A DNA stretch of 52,134 nucleotides. It comes from GCA-002697625 sp002697625 (GTDB lineage: Bacteria; Bacteroidota; Bacteroidia; Flavobacteriales; BACL11). Numbering within the stretch: the stretch's first letter is position 1; each line of letters opens with the position of its first letter. The position numbers and the translations under genes are program-made. The DNA lies in assembly GCA_964004625.1 (NCBI GenBank), contig CAXFOB010000024.1, positions 1 through 52,134 on the forward strand. The letters run 5' to 3'. The notes below the pieces were generated by a model. The model saw only the letters and a list, made by a program, of their open reading frames with translations, did no database searches and had not been told where the DNA came from. Positions 25,669-35,511 of this stretch are shown here, in pieces.

Positions 25669-27132
25669 ATGAAGAAAACTTTACTTCTAATTATAGGAAT
25701 AATATACTTTGGACAAATAAATGCACAAAATGAAATAGATGCATTAAGATACTCTCAACAAAACATATTCGGAACAGCAAAATTCAACTCTATGGGAGGT
25801 AGTTTTGGTGCTTTGGGAGGGGACTTTACGTCATTAAGTTATAATCCTGCTGGAATAGCATTATACCAAAATTCTGAACTAAGTTTCACACCTAGTGTTT
25901 CTATGGTAGAAACCAATACCTCTTTAAATGGAAATAATTCGACCAATAATAACTTTGGTTCAAATCTTTCTAATTTTGGATTTGTTTTGACAGGTCAGAA
26001 TATGGATGAGGTATGGCCAAGAATAAATGTTGGATTTGGATGGAATCAACTTGCTAGTTATGACAATAGATTTTATACCGAAACTCAGAACTCTAATTCT
26101 TCCCTAGCAGAATTACTTCTAGAACAAGCTCAAGGTAATACAATAGACAATCTTAATTACTGGGGTTCAGAACCAGCTTTCTGGAGTGATTTAATAGATC
26201 TAGAGAATAACTTTGTAGACACAGCAACTGGATGGTATGCTTTTGATAATGGAAATTATATATCTAATGTTAACCCTAGTTCTGATAAGAAACAAAGTAA
26301 AAAGGTGAATTCTGTGGGAGATATGGGAGAATATATCTTGTCTTTAGGTACTTCTTATGAAGAAAGAGTATATTTTGGAGCAACAATCGGATTTCCAAGT
26401 ATACAATATTCTGAAGTATCACAATATACAGAAAGTGATTTTTTAGACACTAATCAATCATTAAGTAGTTTCAATTACGACCAAGAATTGTTAAGTTATG
26501 GTAGCGGAGTTAATCTAAAACTTGGAACTATTGTAAGAGTTGGTAATAATATAAAAATAGGTGGAGCGATTCATACTCCTGCTTATTTATCTATGGAGGA
26601 AACATATAGTACTTCAGTTACAACTAACTGGAATAATGGAGATGAAATAACTGAGAATTCTCCTATCGGATATTTCACATATCAAATCACAACTCCTTGG
26701 AAAGCTATAGCAAGTATATCTACTATTGTAAATAATCAATTCCTTATAAATGCAGAAATTGAGAGAACTGACTATAGTTTCACTCAATTTTATTCTGAAA
26801 ACTATCAATTTACAGAAGAAAATAATATAATTAAAGATAATTATGCTGAAGCCACTAACATACGATTAGGTGGAGAAGCTAATTTTCACCCCTTTAAGTT
26901 AAGAGCTGGGTACGCTTTATATGGATCTCCTTATAAAGATAATCCTGAATACGAGATGGAAAATTATAGTGCAGGTGCTGGTATAGATTTTGGAGGGTCC
27001 TTTTTCGATGTAAGTTACTCTATTTCTAAGAACTCATCTGAATACAGTATGTTTAATCCTGATACAGAAACAAATTCCATTTTAAGAAGTGAAAAACATT
27101 TCCTATCCATAACATTAGGGTTTAGATATTAA
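25669..27132 (+). CDS. FadL/OmpP1-family outer-membrane transport protein
   Basis: A 487-aa beta-barrel with a signal peptide (about 1-19). The N-terminal block GGSFGALGGDFTSLSYNPAG (about 44-63) is the hallmark of the OmpP1/FadL family, whose hatch region this forms; alternating beta-strand pattern continues to a C-terminal FRY, a typical barrel end. Relatives import hydrophobic compounds such as fatty acids; substrate here is unknown. It follows the Tyr-rich lipoprotein by 6 nt. Confidence 0.85.
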   Translation: MKKTLLLIIGIIYFGQINAQNEIDALRYSQQNIFGTAKFNSMGGSFGALGGDFTSLSYNPAGIALYQNSELSFTPSVSMVETNTSLNGNNSTNNNFGSNLSNFGFVLTGQNMDEVWPRINVGFGWNQLASYDNRFYTETQNSNSSLAELLLEQAQGNTIDNLNYWGSEPAFWSDLIDLENNFVDTATGWYAFDNGNYISNVNPSSDKKQSKKVNSVGDMGEYILSLGTSYEERVYFGATIGFPSIQYSEVSQYTESDFLDTNQSLSSFNYDQELLSYGSGVNLKLGTIVRVGNNIKIGGAIHTPAYLSMEETYSTSVTTNWNNGDEITENSPIGYFTYQITTPWKAIASISTIVNNQFLINAEIERTDYSFTQFYSENYQFTEENNIIKDNYAEATNIRLGGEANFHPFKLRAGYALYGSPYKDNPEYEMENYSAGAGIDFGGSFFDVSYSISKNSSEYSMFNPDTETNSILRSEKHFLSITLGFRY

Positions 27133-27139
27133 TCAAAAC

Positions 27140-27154
27140 GGAACTATGAGTTCC
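27140..27154 (+). terminator. Weak hairpin after the FadL-like gene
   Basis: GGAAC-TATGA-GTTCC followed by TTT. The stem is only 5 bp, so it may be a weak terminator. Confidence 0.35.
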
Positions 27155-27254
27155 TTTGTATCGTTGAATTATAACTTATTCTTATAATAAAATGATATCT
27201 CACAAACTGCGAATTATACAACAATGGAATCTATCTAATTTACTAAAGGAAAAT

Positions 27255-28178
27255 CTAATCTAATTCTGTTGTTTTATCGTGTCTCCATCCCCTACGTTCA
27301 TACTCATTATACCTTTCTATAGAATGGTATGGAAAATCAGAAATATTTGAACGATAAGGAAATGAATCTAAAACCTTAACATCTTTAATAATCTTAGTCT
27401 GTCCACAATATTTTGGTTCAAAAAGTTGAGTATACGCTTCGTATTGGGAATACAAGTGTCCATATGGCTCAAACAGTGCACCATACCCATCTGATACAGT
27501 CAGCTCGAGATATTTTCCCGCCCATGATTTGACTTGATCTACTTTTTTACCGTTAAAAAAAAATTCGGAAGTATCCTGAGAGAGATGGTAATTATCAGAA
27601 AATATTTCCAAATTATGAGAACCAAATAGAGAATCTATAAGATCACCATTTCCATTAATACTTTCCTTAATAATTTCATACTGCATCTTTATAGAATCAT
27701 AACTATAAATATTAGATCCTATAAAATATACATATTCGCCTAAATCTCCATATTCAATATCAATCTGTTTGAATTTAAATATATATTTACTTGAATTTGA
27801 TTGTATCATCTTCTCATTAAATATTTTCTCATATAAAATTTCACCGTTTTCTGGATGTATTATCATTGCCCTACCTGATTTTAATCCGTCTTTAAAATCA
27901 ATAATTTTTAATAATGAATCGGGAAGATCTTGAGCCATATCAAACGAACCATTTAAAAATAAAAGATCACTTAAATACTCATACATAAAAGCAGTGCCAG
28001 TAAATCGATTTCCATCAGACATTAACATAACACATCCAGACTCAGTTAATTCATTAAATTGAATGAACTCTTCTTTAATAAAATTTGAGGTGTGTTTTGC
28101 TGAATGATCAATTTGAGAATATGAAGAATGAGAGCAAAAGAGAAAAAAAAATAAAAGATAATTACATCTAAATTCCAT
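27255..28178 (-). CDS. Secreted protein of unknown function
   Basis: A 307-aa protein with a signal peptide (about 1-21, ending SYSQ). It has no motif I recognise. The middle part is rich in beta-like strands and includes MLMSDGNRFTGTAFMYEYLSDLLF-type segments (about 50-75); an internal MIIHPENGEILYEKIF element recalls the repeated strands of antitoxin/MORN-like beta proteins, but this is weak. It stands alone between a convergent porin gene and the zinc-ribbon protein gene. No promoter is clear. Confidence 0.6.
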   Translation of the reverse strand: MEFRCNYLLFFFLFCSHSSYSQIDHSAKHTSNFIKEEFIQFNELTESGCVMLMSDGNRFTGTAFMYEYLSDLLFLNGSFDMAQDLPDSLLKIIDFKDGLKSGRAMIIHPENGEILYEKIFNEKMIQSNSSKYIFKFKQIDIEYGDLGEYVYFIGSNIYSYDSIKMQYEIIKESINGNGDLIDSLFGSHNLEIFSDNYHLSQDTSEFFFNGKKVDQVKSWAGKYLELTVSDGYGALFEPYGHLYSQYEAYTQLFEPKYCGQTKIIKDVKVLDSFPYRSNISDFPYHSIERYNEYERRGWRHDKTTELD

Positions 28179-28234
28179 AATAAATTAAACATATTGAATT
28201 ATTCATATAACTCTTAATCAAATTGACTATACTT

Positions 28235-28984
28235 TTATTGTTCGGATAATATATTAGAGTCAACTAATATTCTACCACAATGTTCACAAACAATAATTTT
28301 TTTATGAAGTTTTATATCTAATTGTCTTTGAGGAGGAATTTTGTTGAAACATCCTCCACAAGCGTCTCTATCCACTGAAACAAGAGCTAATCCATTTCTA
28401 ACACTTGCTCTAATTCTATTATAAGAAGACAATAATCTAGCATCAATTTTTTTCTGAGCTCGATTAGATTTTAACATTAAAGACTTTTCTTCTGTCTCAG
28501 TTTCAGTAGTAATTTCAGCAAGTTCTGATTTTTTAACTTCTAAATCTTCTTTTTTCTCAGTTAAAACCTCAGTATTAGAAGAGATAACCTCATCTTTCAT
28601 CAAAATTTTTGCTTTAAACTCATTTATCTTCTTTTCAGAAAGTTCTATTTCTAATTCCTGAAACTCAACTTCTTTTGTTAATGAGGTAAACTCTCTATTA
28701 TTTTTAATATTCTCTAATTGAGATTTATACCTTTGAATCAACTCTGTAGAGTTTTTGATAGCTTCTTTTCTGCCCTTCAATTCATCCTTTAAAGAAGATT
28801 TTTCATCTTTAAATTTCTCTAATCTATATTCAATTCTAGCAATCTCATCTTCTAACTCTTGTATTTCTACAGGTAATTCACCTCTTACAATTCTTAATTG
28901 ATCAATTTCTGAATCTACACATTGTAAATCATAAAGTGCTTTTAGTTTTTCCTCAACTGATACACTAATTGTCTTTTTTGCCAT
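28235..28984 (-). CDS. Coiled-coil protein with C4 zinc ribbon (DUF164)
   Basis: A 249-aa cytosolic protein. Residues about 30-175 form a long charged coiled coil, and the C-terminus holds a zinc ribbon with C209/C212 and C233/C236 (CGGC ... CEHC). This arrangement is the DUF164 / zf-RING_7 family, likely nucleic-acid or RNA-associated, with no firm function. It lies immediately downstream of the Nif3-like gene, separated by one base; I recall this pairing as frequent in Bacteroidota. Confidence 0.9.
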   Translation of the reverse strand: MAKKTISVSVEEKLKALYDLQCVDSEIDQLRIVRGELPVEIQELEDEIARIEYRLEKFKDEKSSLKDELKGRKEAIKNSTELIQRYKSQLENIKNNREFTSLTKEVEFQELEIELSEKKINEFKAKILMKDEVISSNTEVLTEKKEDLEVKKSELAEITTETETEEKSLMLKSNRAQKKIDARLLSSYNRIRASVRNGLALVSVDRDACGGCFNKIPPQRQLDIKLHKKIIVCEHCGRILVDSNILSEQ

Positions 28985-28985
28985 T

Positions 28986-30080
28986 TTACAGGTAATTAAT
29001 TGGATTTGTATTTACTTTTGATAATCGGACCGCAAACTTACTAAAATTATTGACAAGTAAGTCATAAATTAAATCCTTTGTAAATTGTTCGCTTTCATAA
29101 TGTCCAATATCCGCAATTATTATATCATTTTCAGCATTAAAGAACTCATGATATTTAAAATCAGATGTTATGAAAATATCCGCTCCCATACTCTTTGCAT
29201 TATTTAGTAAAAAACTACCACTACCACCACAAACCGCTACTTTTTTTATAGTTTTCCTCACTATCTTTGTATATCGGATACAATCAGTCCTCATTAGTGT
29301 TTTTACTTTTTTCAAAAATAGAGATGGAGATATCTCTTCCGCTAATTCTCCAACAATTCCCGACCCAACATCCGGAAAAAAATTGTCTAAAATGTAAATT
29401 TGGTGAGCAATCTCATCATATGGATGAGCCTTTTGCATTTCTAAAATTAGCCTTTTCTCAATATCTTTTGGAAAGACTACTTCTATCTTCACTTCCTCCA
29501 CCCTTTCTTGATTTCCAGATGTTCCAATGACCGGATTTGCATTCTTAGAAGGTAGAAACGTACCAACACCTTCTGTCTGAAAAGAACAATTCTTATACTC
29601 TCCTACTTCCCCTGCTCCGACCAAAAACAATGCATTTTGTAATTCATCAGCATGATTTTTAGGGACATATACCTCTAATTTCCTAAGTAAATCTTTTTTA
29701 GGAGCAAGAATTTTCTGATTCTTAAGGTCTAAAATATTTGCAATTTTACTACTGACTCCTGCTTTTACATTATCTAAATTTGTATGAATAGCATATATAG
29801 ATATGTTATTTTGTATTGCTTTAATTATAGTTCGTTGTATATGATTTTTACCATTTAACTTTTTAAGACCCGAAAAAATTATAGGATGATGTGCAATTAT
29901 TAAATTACAATTATTTTCTATCGCTTCTTCTATCACTTCCTCTACACTATCTAAACAAATAAGTACAGAACTCACTTCTGTATTTTCATCACCTACTATT
30001 AATCCAGAATTATCATAATTTTCCTGATAACTTAAAGGAGCAATTCCTTCCAAAAACTGTGTGATTTCTTTAATTTTCAT
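28986..30080 (-). CDS. Nif3-like dinuclear metal center protein (YqfO type)
   Basis: Toroidal hexameric metal-binding protein of the NIF3/DUF34 family. IIAHHPIIF (62-70) with His64/His65 and the C-terminal DIGHYESEQF motif supply the dinuclear metal ligands. A PII/CutA-like insert domain fills the middle (about 130-250), as in the long YqfO type. I start at the ATG at 30080 (364 aa); a longer frame would use TTG at 30095 inside the promoter element. Some relatives act as GTP cyclohydrolases, but the biochemical role is unsettled. Confidence 0.9.
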   Translation of the reverse strand: MKIKEITQFLEGIAPLSYQENYDNSGLIVGDENTEVSSVLICLDSVEEVIEEAIENNCNLIIAHHPIIFSGLKKLNGKNHIQRTIIKAIQNNISIYAIHTNLDNVKAGVSSKIANILDLKNQKILAPKKDLLRKLEVYVPKNHADELQNALFLVGAGEVGEYKNCSFQTEGVGTFLPSKNANPVIGTSGNQERVEEVKIEVVFPKDIEKRLILEMQKAHPYDEIAHQIYILDNFFPDVGSGIVGELAEEISPSLFLKKVKTLMRTDCIRYTKIVRKTIKKVAVCGGSGSFLLNNAKSMGADIFITSDFKYHEFFNAENDIIIADIGHYESEQFTKDLIYDLLVNNFSKFAVRLSKVNTNPINYL

Positions 30081-30084
30081 TTTC

Positions 30085-30092
30085 CAAATATA
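30085..30092 (-). promoter_or_regulatory. Nif3-like gene promoter -7 element, close to start codon
   Basis: TATATTTG on the minus strand ends 4 nt before the ATG at 30080. Transcription starting about 7 nt after the element would give little or no 5' leader. Confidence 0.5.
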
Positions 30093-30111
30093 CAAATAGT
30101 TAAGATATGAC

Positions 30112-30119
30112 TATCTTTG
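30112..30119 (+). promoter_or_regulatory. lpxK promoter -7 element, close to start codon
   Basis: TATCTTTG ends 4 nt before the lpxK ATG at 30124, again implying a nearly leaderless message. It is divergent from the Nif3-like promoter 19 nt away. Confidence 0.5.
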
Positions 30120-30123
30120 CCGT

Positions 30124-31158
30124 ATGAGATTTTTATTGATTCTTCTTTCCTTTGTTTACAGAGTAATTATTGGTATCCGTAATTTTCTTTTTGATTGGAA
30201 TATATTTAAATCTAAGACCTATAATGTTCCTATAATTTGTGTTGGAAATATCACATCAGGAGGAACTGGAAAAACACCACATATAGAATATCTAATCCAC
30301 CTACTATCTGATAAAAAAATAGCAGTTTTAAGCAGGGGTTACGGTAGAAAAACTAATGGATTATTTTGGGTAGAATTCGATTCCGATCCCAATAATGTAG
30401 GAGATGAATCTTTACAAATAAAACAAAAATTTCCAAATATAAATGTTGTTGTTTCAGAAAAAAGAAGAAAAGGCATTGAAGAAATATTAATAAAATTCCC
30501 TGGAACAGAGGTAGTTCTAATGGATGATGGTTATCAGCATAGATGGGTAAAAGCAGGATTAAATATTATACTTAATAATCACGAACATCCTATTTACTCT
30601 GACCAACATTTACCCCTAGGTACATTAAGAGAATCTATATCCTCATTAAACAGATCAGATATCATAATTACAACAAAATGTCCGGAAATTAGAGATATAG
30701 AGAAAAAAGAAATCTCTTCAAAATTAAACTTGTTTGCGCATCAGAAAAGTTTTTTTTCTTCAATTTCCTATCAAGATTGTAGAAGTGTATTTTCAAATAA
30801 AAGTATTGAGAACCTAAACAACTATAATATTACACTCATTACTTCTATTGCTAATATAGAAAATCTAGAAAAATATTTAGAAGAAAAGGGGAATGTTGTT
30901 CGTCCTTTTTCTTTTCATGATCATCATAATTATACTACTAAAGATATACAATATATCTTATTACAATATAAGAGCTCTATCTCTGACAAAAATATTATAT
31001 TGACCACCGAAAAAGACAAAGTAAAACTCACTAAATTTAAAGAAGATTTTAAAGGGGTTGAGATTTATTTTGTTCCTATTAAGATGGTAATACACAATTC
31101 AAGAGAATTTAATAATGAAATACTAAAATATGTTACAACAAATAAAAGAGAGTGCTAA
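30124..31158 (+). CDS. lpxK: Tetraacyldisaccharide 4'-kinase
   Basis: Phosphorylates the 4' position of the lipid A disaccharide at the inner membrane. The N-terminal hydrophobic helix (about 3-18) is followed by VGNITSGGTGKTP with the P-loop at 45-52, then LSRGYGR (about 73-79) and DDGYQHR with the catalytic Asp pair (about 138-144). 344 aa is normal. Its 3' end overlaps the phosphorylase gene by 29 bp. With the lpxH-like gene 3.6 kb downstream in the same plus-strand run, two lipid A steps are encoded here. Confidence 0.95.
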   Translation: MRFLLILLSFVYRVIIGIRNFLFDWNIFKSKTYNVPIICVGNITSGGTGKTPHIEYLIHLLSDKKIAVLSRGYGRKTNGLFWVEFDSDPNNVGDESLQIKQKFPNINVVVSEKRRKGIEEILIKFPGTEVVLMDDGYQHRWVKAGLNIILNNHEHPIYSDQHLPLGTLRESISSLNRSDIIITTKCPEIRDIEKKEISSKLNLFAHQKSFFSSISYQDCRSVFSNKSIENLNNYNITLITSIANIENLEKYLEEKGNVVRPFSFHDHHNYTTKDIQYILLQYKSSISDKNIILTTEKDKVKLTKFKEDFKGVEIYFVPIKMVIHNSREFNNEILKYVTTNKREC

Positions 31159-31939
31159 CTTTATAAAAGACATAACTAGGTTCTCTCCAGACATAGGTAT
31201 TATTTTAGGAACAGGTCTAGGAGGTTTGGTTTCCGAAATTGAGATTGAATTCTCCATTCCGTATAATGAAATTCCCCACTTTCCTCTTTCCACAGTAGAA
31301 GGACATTCTGGAAGGCTAATTCTAGGAAAATTAGGAGGGAAAACAGTGATTGCGATGCAGGGTAGATTTCATTTTTATGAAGGATATTCCATAGAAAAAG
31401 TAACTTTCCCAGTACGAGTCATGAAGTTTCTAGGGGTGAAGAAACTCATAGTATCTAATGCGAGTGGTGGGGTAAACCCAAATTATGAAGTTGGCGATTT
31501 AATGATTTTAGAAGATCATATTTGTTTGATTCCAAATCCATTAATAGGAGTTAATCTAGATGAATTAGGACCAAGATTCCCTGATATGAGCCAACCTTAT
31601 GATCACAATATGATAAAGATAGCAGAGCAGATTGCCTCAGATAATAATTTACCAATACAAAAAGGAGTTTATGTAGCATTAACAGGTCCAACACTTGAGA
31701 CTCCTGCTGAATATAAATACATGAGGATTATTGGTGGAGACACAGTTGGTATGTCAACAGCACCAGAAGTAATTATCGCTCGACATATGGACATTCCTTG
31801 TTTTGCTATATCTGTAATTACAGATTTAGGAGTTGAAGGAAAAATCAAAAAAATAACTCATGAAGAAATACAAAAAGTATCTGAATATGCAGAGCCAAAA
31901 CTTACACTTATCATTAAAGAACTAATCTCAAAAATTTAA
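31130..31939 (+). CDS. Purine nucleoside phosphorylase (trimeric PNP family)
   Basis: Phosphorolysis of purine nucleosides for salvage. GTGLGG (27-32), VEGHSGRL, the MQGRFHFYEGY block, SNASGGVNP, the GPTLETPAEYKYMR motif and the VGMSTAPEVIIARH motif all match the PNP I/inosine-guanosine phosphorylase class. 269 aa is typical. Translation starts at an ATG 29 bp inside the end of lpxK in a different frame, which suggests coupling, though the functions are unrelated. Confidence 0.93.
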   Translation: MLQQIKESANFIKDITRFSPDIGIILGTGLGGLVSEIEIEFSIPYNEIPHFPLSTVEGHSGRLILGKLGGKTVIAMQGRFHFYEGYSIEKVTFPVRVMKFLGVKKLIVSNASGGVNPNYEVGDLMILEDHICLIPNPLIGVNLDELGPRFPDMSQPYDHNMIKIAEQIASDNNLPIQKGVYVALTGPTLETPAEYKYMRIIGGDTVGMSTAPEVIIARHMDIPCFAISVITDLGVEGKIKKITHEEIQKVSEYAEPKLTLIIKELISKI

Positions 31940-31942
31940 TAC

Positions 31943-33304
31943 ATGAAAAATCTATTATTCACATTGATATCTATTTCTATTAGTAGTTTATCATATTCTC
32001 AACTTAATGCTAATTTATTATTTCAGTGGGAAGATTCAAATCTAGTTGGATCAAGTATGTACGATAACACTTATAATGAGTGCTGGGGATTTAAAGTGAA
32101 TGAAACTGAGATAGCTGTTATAGGTTCAACTGCAGGAACACATTTTTTTGATGTAACTGACCCTCAAAACAGCATAGAAGTAGCCTTTGTTGCAGGCGCT
32201 TATACCGGAACAGGAGTTATACACAGAGATTATCATGACTATAATGGATATTTATATGCTGTTTGTGATGAAGGAAATACAAGCACTTTACAAATTATAG
32301 ATATTTCTGATTTACCGAATAGTATTACAACTATTTATGATTCAGATTCCTTGTTTCAAAAATCTCATAATATCTTTATTGATACTGCTACTGCAAAACT
32401 ATACGCTTGTGCAGTAAAACATGTAAATCCTACCAGCTATACAGCTATGGATGTGTATTCTTTATCAAATCCTACATTACCAAATTTAATATATACTTAT
32501 AATGAGGTTGGGCACGTACATGATGCTTATGTAAGAAACGATACCGCTTATTTAAATTGCGGAAATGATGGTTTTAGAATAATGGACTTTCATTATTTAG
32601 ATTTACCAGGATCAATGGCTCCAATAGAATTAGCTTCTTTCACCTCTTACCCAGACGCGGGATACAATCATTCTGGATGGCTTTCTGATGATGGAACGAT
32701 TTACGCAATGCAAGATGAAAATCATGGATATGATGTAAAAATATTAGATGTATCTGATTTTAATAACATCACTGTCGTTTCCACTTTTAATGCAGGAACT
32801 AATTCTCAATGCATGGCTCATAACGGAATCATAAAAGGAGATTTATTATATCTAGCATATTATCATGATGGATTAAGAATTTTTGATATTTCGGACCCAT
32901 CTATACCAACACAAGTTTCATATTATGACACATATGCTCCGAATTCATATAGTTCATATAAAGGCGCTTGGGGAGTCTATCCTTACTTGCCATCTGGAAA
33001 CATTATAGTTTCCGATATGCAAACAGGACTTTATGTTTTAAATTGTAGCCTGCCTATAAACTCAGTAAATAATATAAAAACAAGTTCTTCCCTCATCCCT
33101 AATCCCACTACTAATTTTTTTAAAGTAAGAAAAGATGCTTATAAAATAGAGATATATGATATTTCAGGAAGAAAAATTATGGATAAAAATATATTATTAG
33201 AGAATAATATTGATAGAGAAAATATCTCAGATGGTTTGTATATTTACCGCCTTTTAAACAAAGAAAATAACGAACTAGAAAACGGAAAAATTATATTTGA
33301 ATAA
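31943..33304 (+). CDS. T9SS-secreted choice-of-anchor B / LVIVD-repeat protein
   Basis: 453 aa: signal peptide (about 1-19), then a beta-propeller-like region with repeats of the form FDVTDPQN, IDISDLPN, LDVSDFNN and FDISDPSI, typical of LVIVD/choice-of-anchor B proteins. The C-terminal about 75 residues form a type A sorting domain (LIPNPTTNFF ... IYDISGRKI ... ISDGLYIYRL) that would be removed after export by the type IX secretion system. Surface function is unknown. It lies 3 nt after the phosphorylase and abuts gatB. Confidence 0.85.
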   Translation: MKNLLFTLISISISSLSYSQLNANLLFQWEDSNLVGSSMYDNTYNECWGFKVNETEIAVIGSTAGTHFFDVTDPQNSIEVAFVAGAYTGTGVIHRDYHDYNGYLYAVCDEGNTSTLQIIDISDLPNSITTIYDSDSLFQKSHNIFIDTATAKLYACAVKHVNPTSYTAMDVYSLSNPTLPNLIYTYNEVGHVHDAYVRNDTAYLNCGNDGFRIMDFHYLDLPGSMAPIELASFTSYPDAGYNHSGWLSDDGTIYAMQDENHGYDVKILDVSDFNNITVVSTFNAGTNSQCMAHNGIIKGDLLYLAYYHDGLRIFDISDPSIPTQVSYYDTYAPNSYSSYKGAWGVYPYLPSGNIIVSDMQTGLYVLNCSLPINSVNNIKTSSSLIPNPTTNFFKVRKDAYKIEIYDISGRKIMDKNILLENNIDRENISDGLYIYRLLNKENNELENGKIIFE

Positions 33305-34753
33305 ATGAAGATTTCAGATAAATATGAAGCAGTAATAGGACTTGAGGTTCATGCACAATTACTTACAAAAACTAAAGCCTATTCTTCAGAAGAGAATATA
33401 TTTGGAGCAACTCCAAATACAAAAACTTGCCCTGTAACTTTAGGACACCCAGGAACATTACCAGTGTCAAATTCTAAGGTTATTGAATACGCAATTAAAA
33501 TGGGTATTGCAATTGGATCTAAAATCAGAGAAAGAAATGAATATGCTCGTAAAAACTATTTCTATGCTGATTTACCAAAAGGATATCAGATAACACAAGA
33601 TACAACACCAATATGTAATGGAGGTTTTATAGAAATCAAAGATATAAAAGGAAACGAAAAACAAATAGCGATTACAAGGATTCATATGGAAGAAGATGCT
33701 GGAAAAAGTATTCATGATTTAGATCCATTTCATACATTAGTAGATTTAAACAGAGCTGGAGTACCATTAATTGAAATTGTTTCCGAGCCAGAAATCAGAA
33801 ATTCAGAAGAAGCCTATCAATACATACAAGAAATAAGAAAGTTAGTTAGATATATTGGTATTTGTGATGGAAATATGGAAGAAGGAAGCTTAAGGTGTGA
33901 TGCAAATGTTTCTGTAAGACTAAAAGGAAAAAAAGAATTTGGGACAAAGGTAGAAGTAAAAAATATGAACTCTATCAGTAATGTTAGAAAAGCGATTGAA
34001 TTTGAGATAAATAGACAAATTAATGTTATAGAAAGTGGAGAAAGTGTAGTACATGAAACTAGAAGTTTTAACGCAGTAAATGGAGGAACAATCTCTATGA
34101 GACACAAGGAAGAAGCAAACGATTATAGATATTTTCCTGAACCAGACTTACAACCTTTAATAATTACACAAGAATATATTGAAAAAGTGAGAGACACTCT
34201 ACCTTTATTACCAAAAGAGTTATTTAACAAGTTCACAGGTGTGTTTGGACTCTCAGAATATGATGCAAATATTTTAATAGAAGAAAAAGAAATAGCATTA
34301 TACTTTTTAGAGATTACAAAACACAATAAAAATTACAAAGCAGCAGCTAATATTGTAAATGGTCCTATTAAAGCTCATTTAAATGAATTTGCAAAAAATA
34401 TAACTGATTTTAATATCTCTCCTTTCAAAATTGCAGGACTGATAAAATTAATCGATGAGGGGAAAGTTAGTAATTCGGTAGCGACATCTAAAGTTTTTAT
34501 TGAAATGATTCAGTCAGATTTATCTGCTGAAGAAATTGCAAAAAACAACAATTGGATTCAGGACTCTGACACCGATTCTTTATCAGAGTTTATTAAACAA
34601 TCAATTTTAAAATACCCAGAGAAAGTAAAAGAATATAAAGACGGAAAAAAAGGATTGATGGGACTTTTTATGGGGGAAGTAATGAAACTATCAAAAGGAA
34701 AAGCAGACCCTAAATTAGCAAATAATCTTTTAAGAGAGAAATTAGAAAAATAA
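33305..34753 (+). CDS. gatB: Asp/Glu-tRNA amidotransferase subunit B
   Basis: Subunit of GatCAB, which converts Glu-tRNA(Gln) or Asp-tRNA(Asn) to the amidated forms. VIGLEVHAQLLTKTKAYS opens the GatB core; ARKNYFYADLPKGYQ, MEEDAGKS and NRAGVPLIEIVSEPE follow; the C-terminal about 150 residues are the YqeY-like tRNA-binding domain. 482 aa is normal. gatA and gatC are not in the window. It directly follows a T9SS cargo gene with contiguous stop and start. Confidence 0.96.
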   Translation: MKISDKYEAVIGLEVHAQLLTKTKAYSSEENIFGATPNTKTCPVTLGHPGTLPVSNSKVIEYAIKMGIAIGSKIRERNEYARKNYFYADLPKGYQITQDTTPICNGGFIEIKDIKGNEKQIAITRIHMEEDAGKSIHDLDPFHTLVDLNRAGVPLIEIVSEPEIRNSEEAYQYIQEIRKLVRYIGICDGNMEEGSLRCDANVSVRLKGKKEFGTKVEVKNMNSISNVRKAIEFEINRQINVIESGESVVHETRSFNAVNGGTISMRHKEEANDYRYFPEPDLQPLIITQEYIEKVRDTLPLLPKELFNKFTGVFGLSEYDANILIEEKEIALYFLEITKHNKNYKAAANIVNGPIKAHLNEFAKNITDFNISPFKIAGLIKLIDEGKVSNSVATSKVFIEMIQSDLSAEEIAKNNNWIQDSDTDSLSEFIKQSILKYPEKVKEYKDGKKGLMGLFMGEVMKLSKGKADPKLANNLLREKLEK

Positions 34754-34758
34754 TCTTT

Positions 34759-35508
34759 GTGAATAAAAATAAAATATATTTCGCTTCCGACTTTCATTTA
34801 GGGACTCCTAATATAGAAGAAAGTAGATTAAGAGAAAAACAAATTGTTTCTTGGTTAGATGACATAAAAAAAGATGCTAAATCTGTTTACTTAATAGGTG
34901 ATATATTTGATTTTTGGTTTGAATATAAGGAAGTAGTCCCTAAAGGGTTTGTAAGGCTTTTAGGTAAAATTGCTGAATTAACGGATAGTGGAATAGGTGT
35001 GCATATTATAGTAGGAAATCACGACTTATGGATGAAAGACTACTTGATAAAAGAATGTGGGGTAAAAATATACTACGAACCGATACAGATAAACGAAAAC
35101 AATAAAACGATTTTTATTGGACATGGTGATGGTATAGGTCATGGAGAAAAATCTTTTAAATTGATAAAAAAAATTTTTACAAATAAAATCTGCCAATGGC
35201 TATTTTCTAGAATACACCCCAACACAGCAATAAAGATTGCTCAGAATTGGTCTCGAAAAAGTAGAGAAAATGGAGAAACCCCTGATTATTTAGGATCTGA
35301 AAATGAATATTTAGAGCAATTTTGTATCTCTCATAAAAAAGATAATCCTGAAGTAGATTACTACGTTTTTGGACACAGACATCTCCCATTAGAGATAGAA
35401 ATTACAAACGACTGTAAATACATTAACACAGGTGATTGGATCAACCATTTCTCGTATGCTCTATTTGATGAAAAAGAAAAAATAAAATTAAATTATTTTA
35501 ACAAATAA
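34759..35508 (+). CDS. lpxH: UDP-2,3-diacylglucosamine diphosphatase (LpxH-like)
   Basis: Calcineurin-like phosphoesterase of 249 aa, predicted to make lipid X for lipid A synthesis. Metal ligands are in DFHLG (Asp11, His13), GDIFDFW (47-53), GNHDLW (86-91), GHGDGIG and FGHRHLP near the C-terminus. The start is a GTG 5 nt after gatB. Related enzymes (LpxG, LpxH2) share the fold, so the exact orthologue is inferred; the run shared with lpxK supports a lipid A role. Confidence 0.85.
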   Translation: MNKNKIYFASDFHLGTPNIEESRLREKQIVSWLDDIKKDAKSVYLIGDIFDFWFEYKEVVPKGFVRLLGKIAELTDSGIGVHIIVGNHDLWMKDYLIKECGVKIYYEPIQINENNKTIFIGHGDGIGHGEKSFKLIKKIFTNKICQWLFSRIHPNTAIKIAQNWSRKSRENGETPDYLGSENEYLEQFCISHKKDNPEVDYYVFGHRHLPLEIEITNDCKYINTGDWINHFSYALFDEKEKIKLNYFNK

Positions 35509-35511
35509 AAA

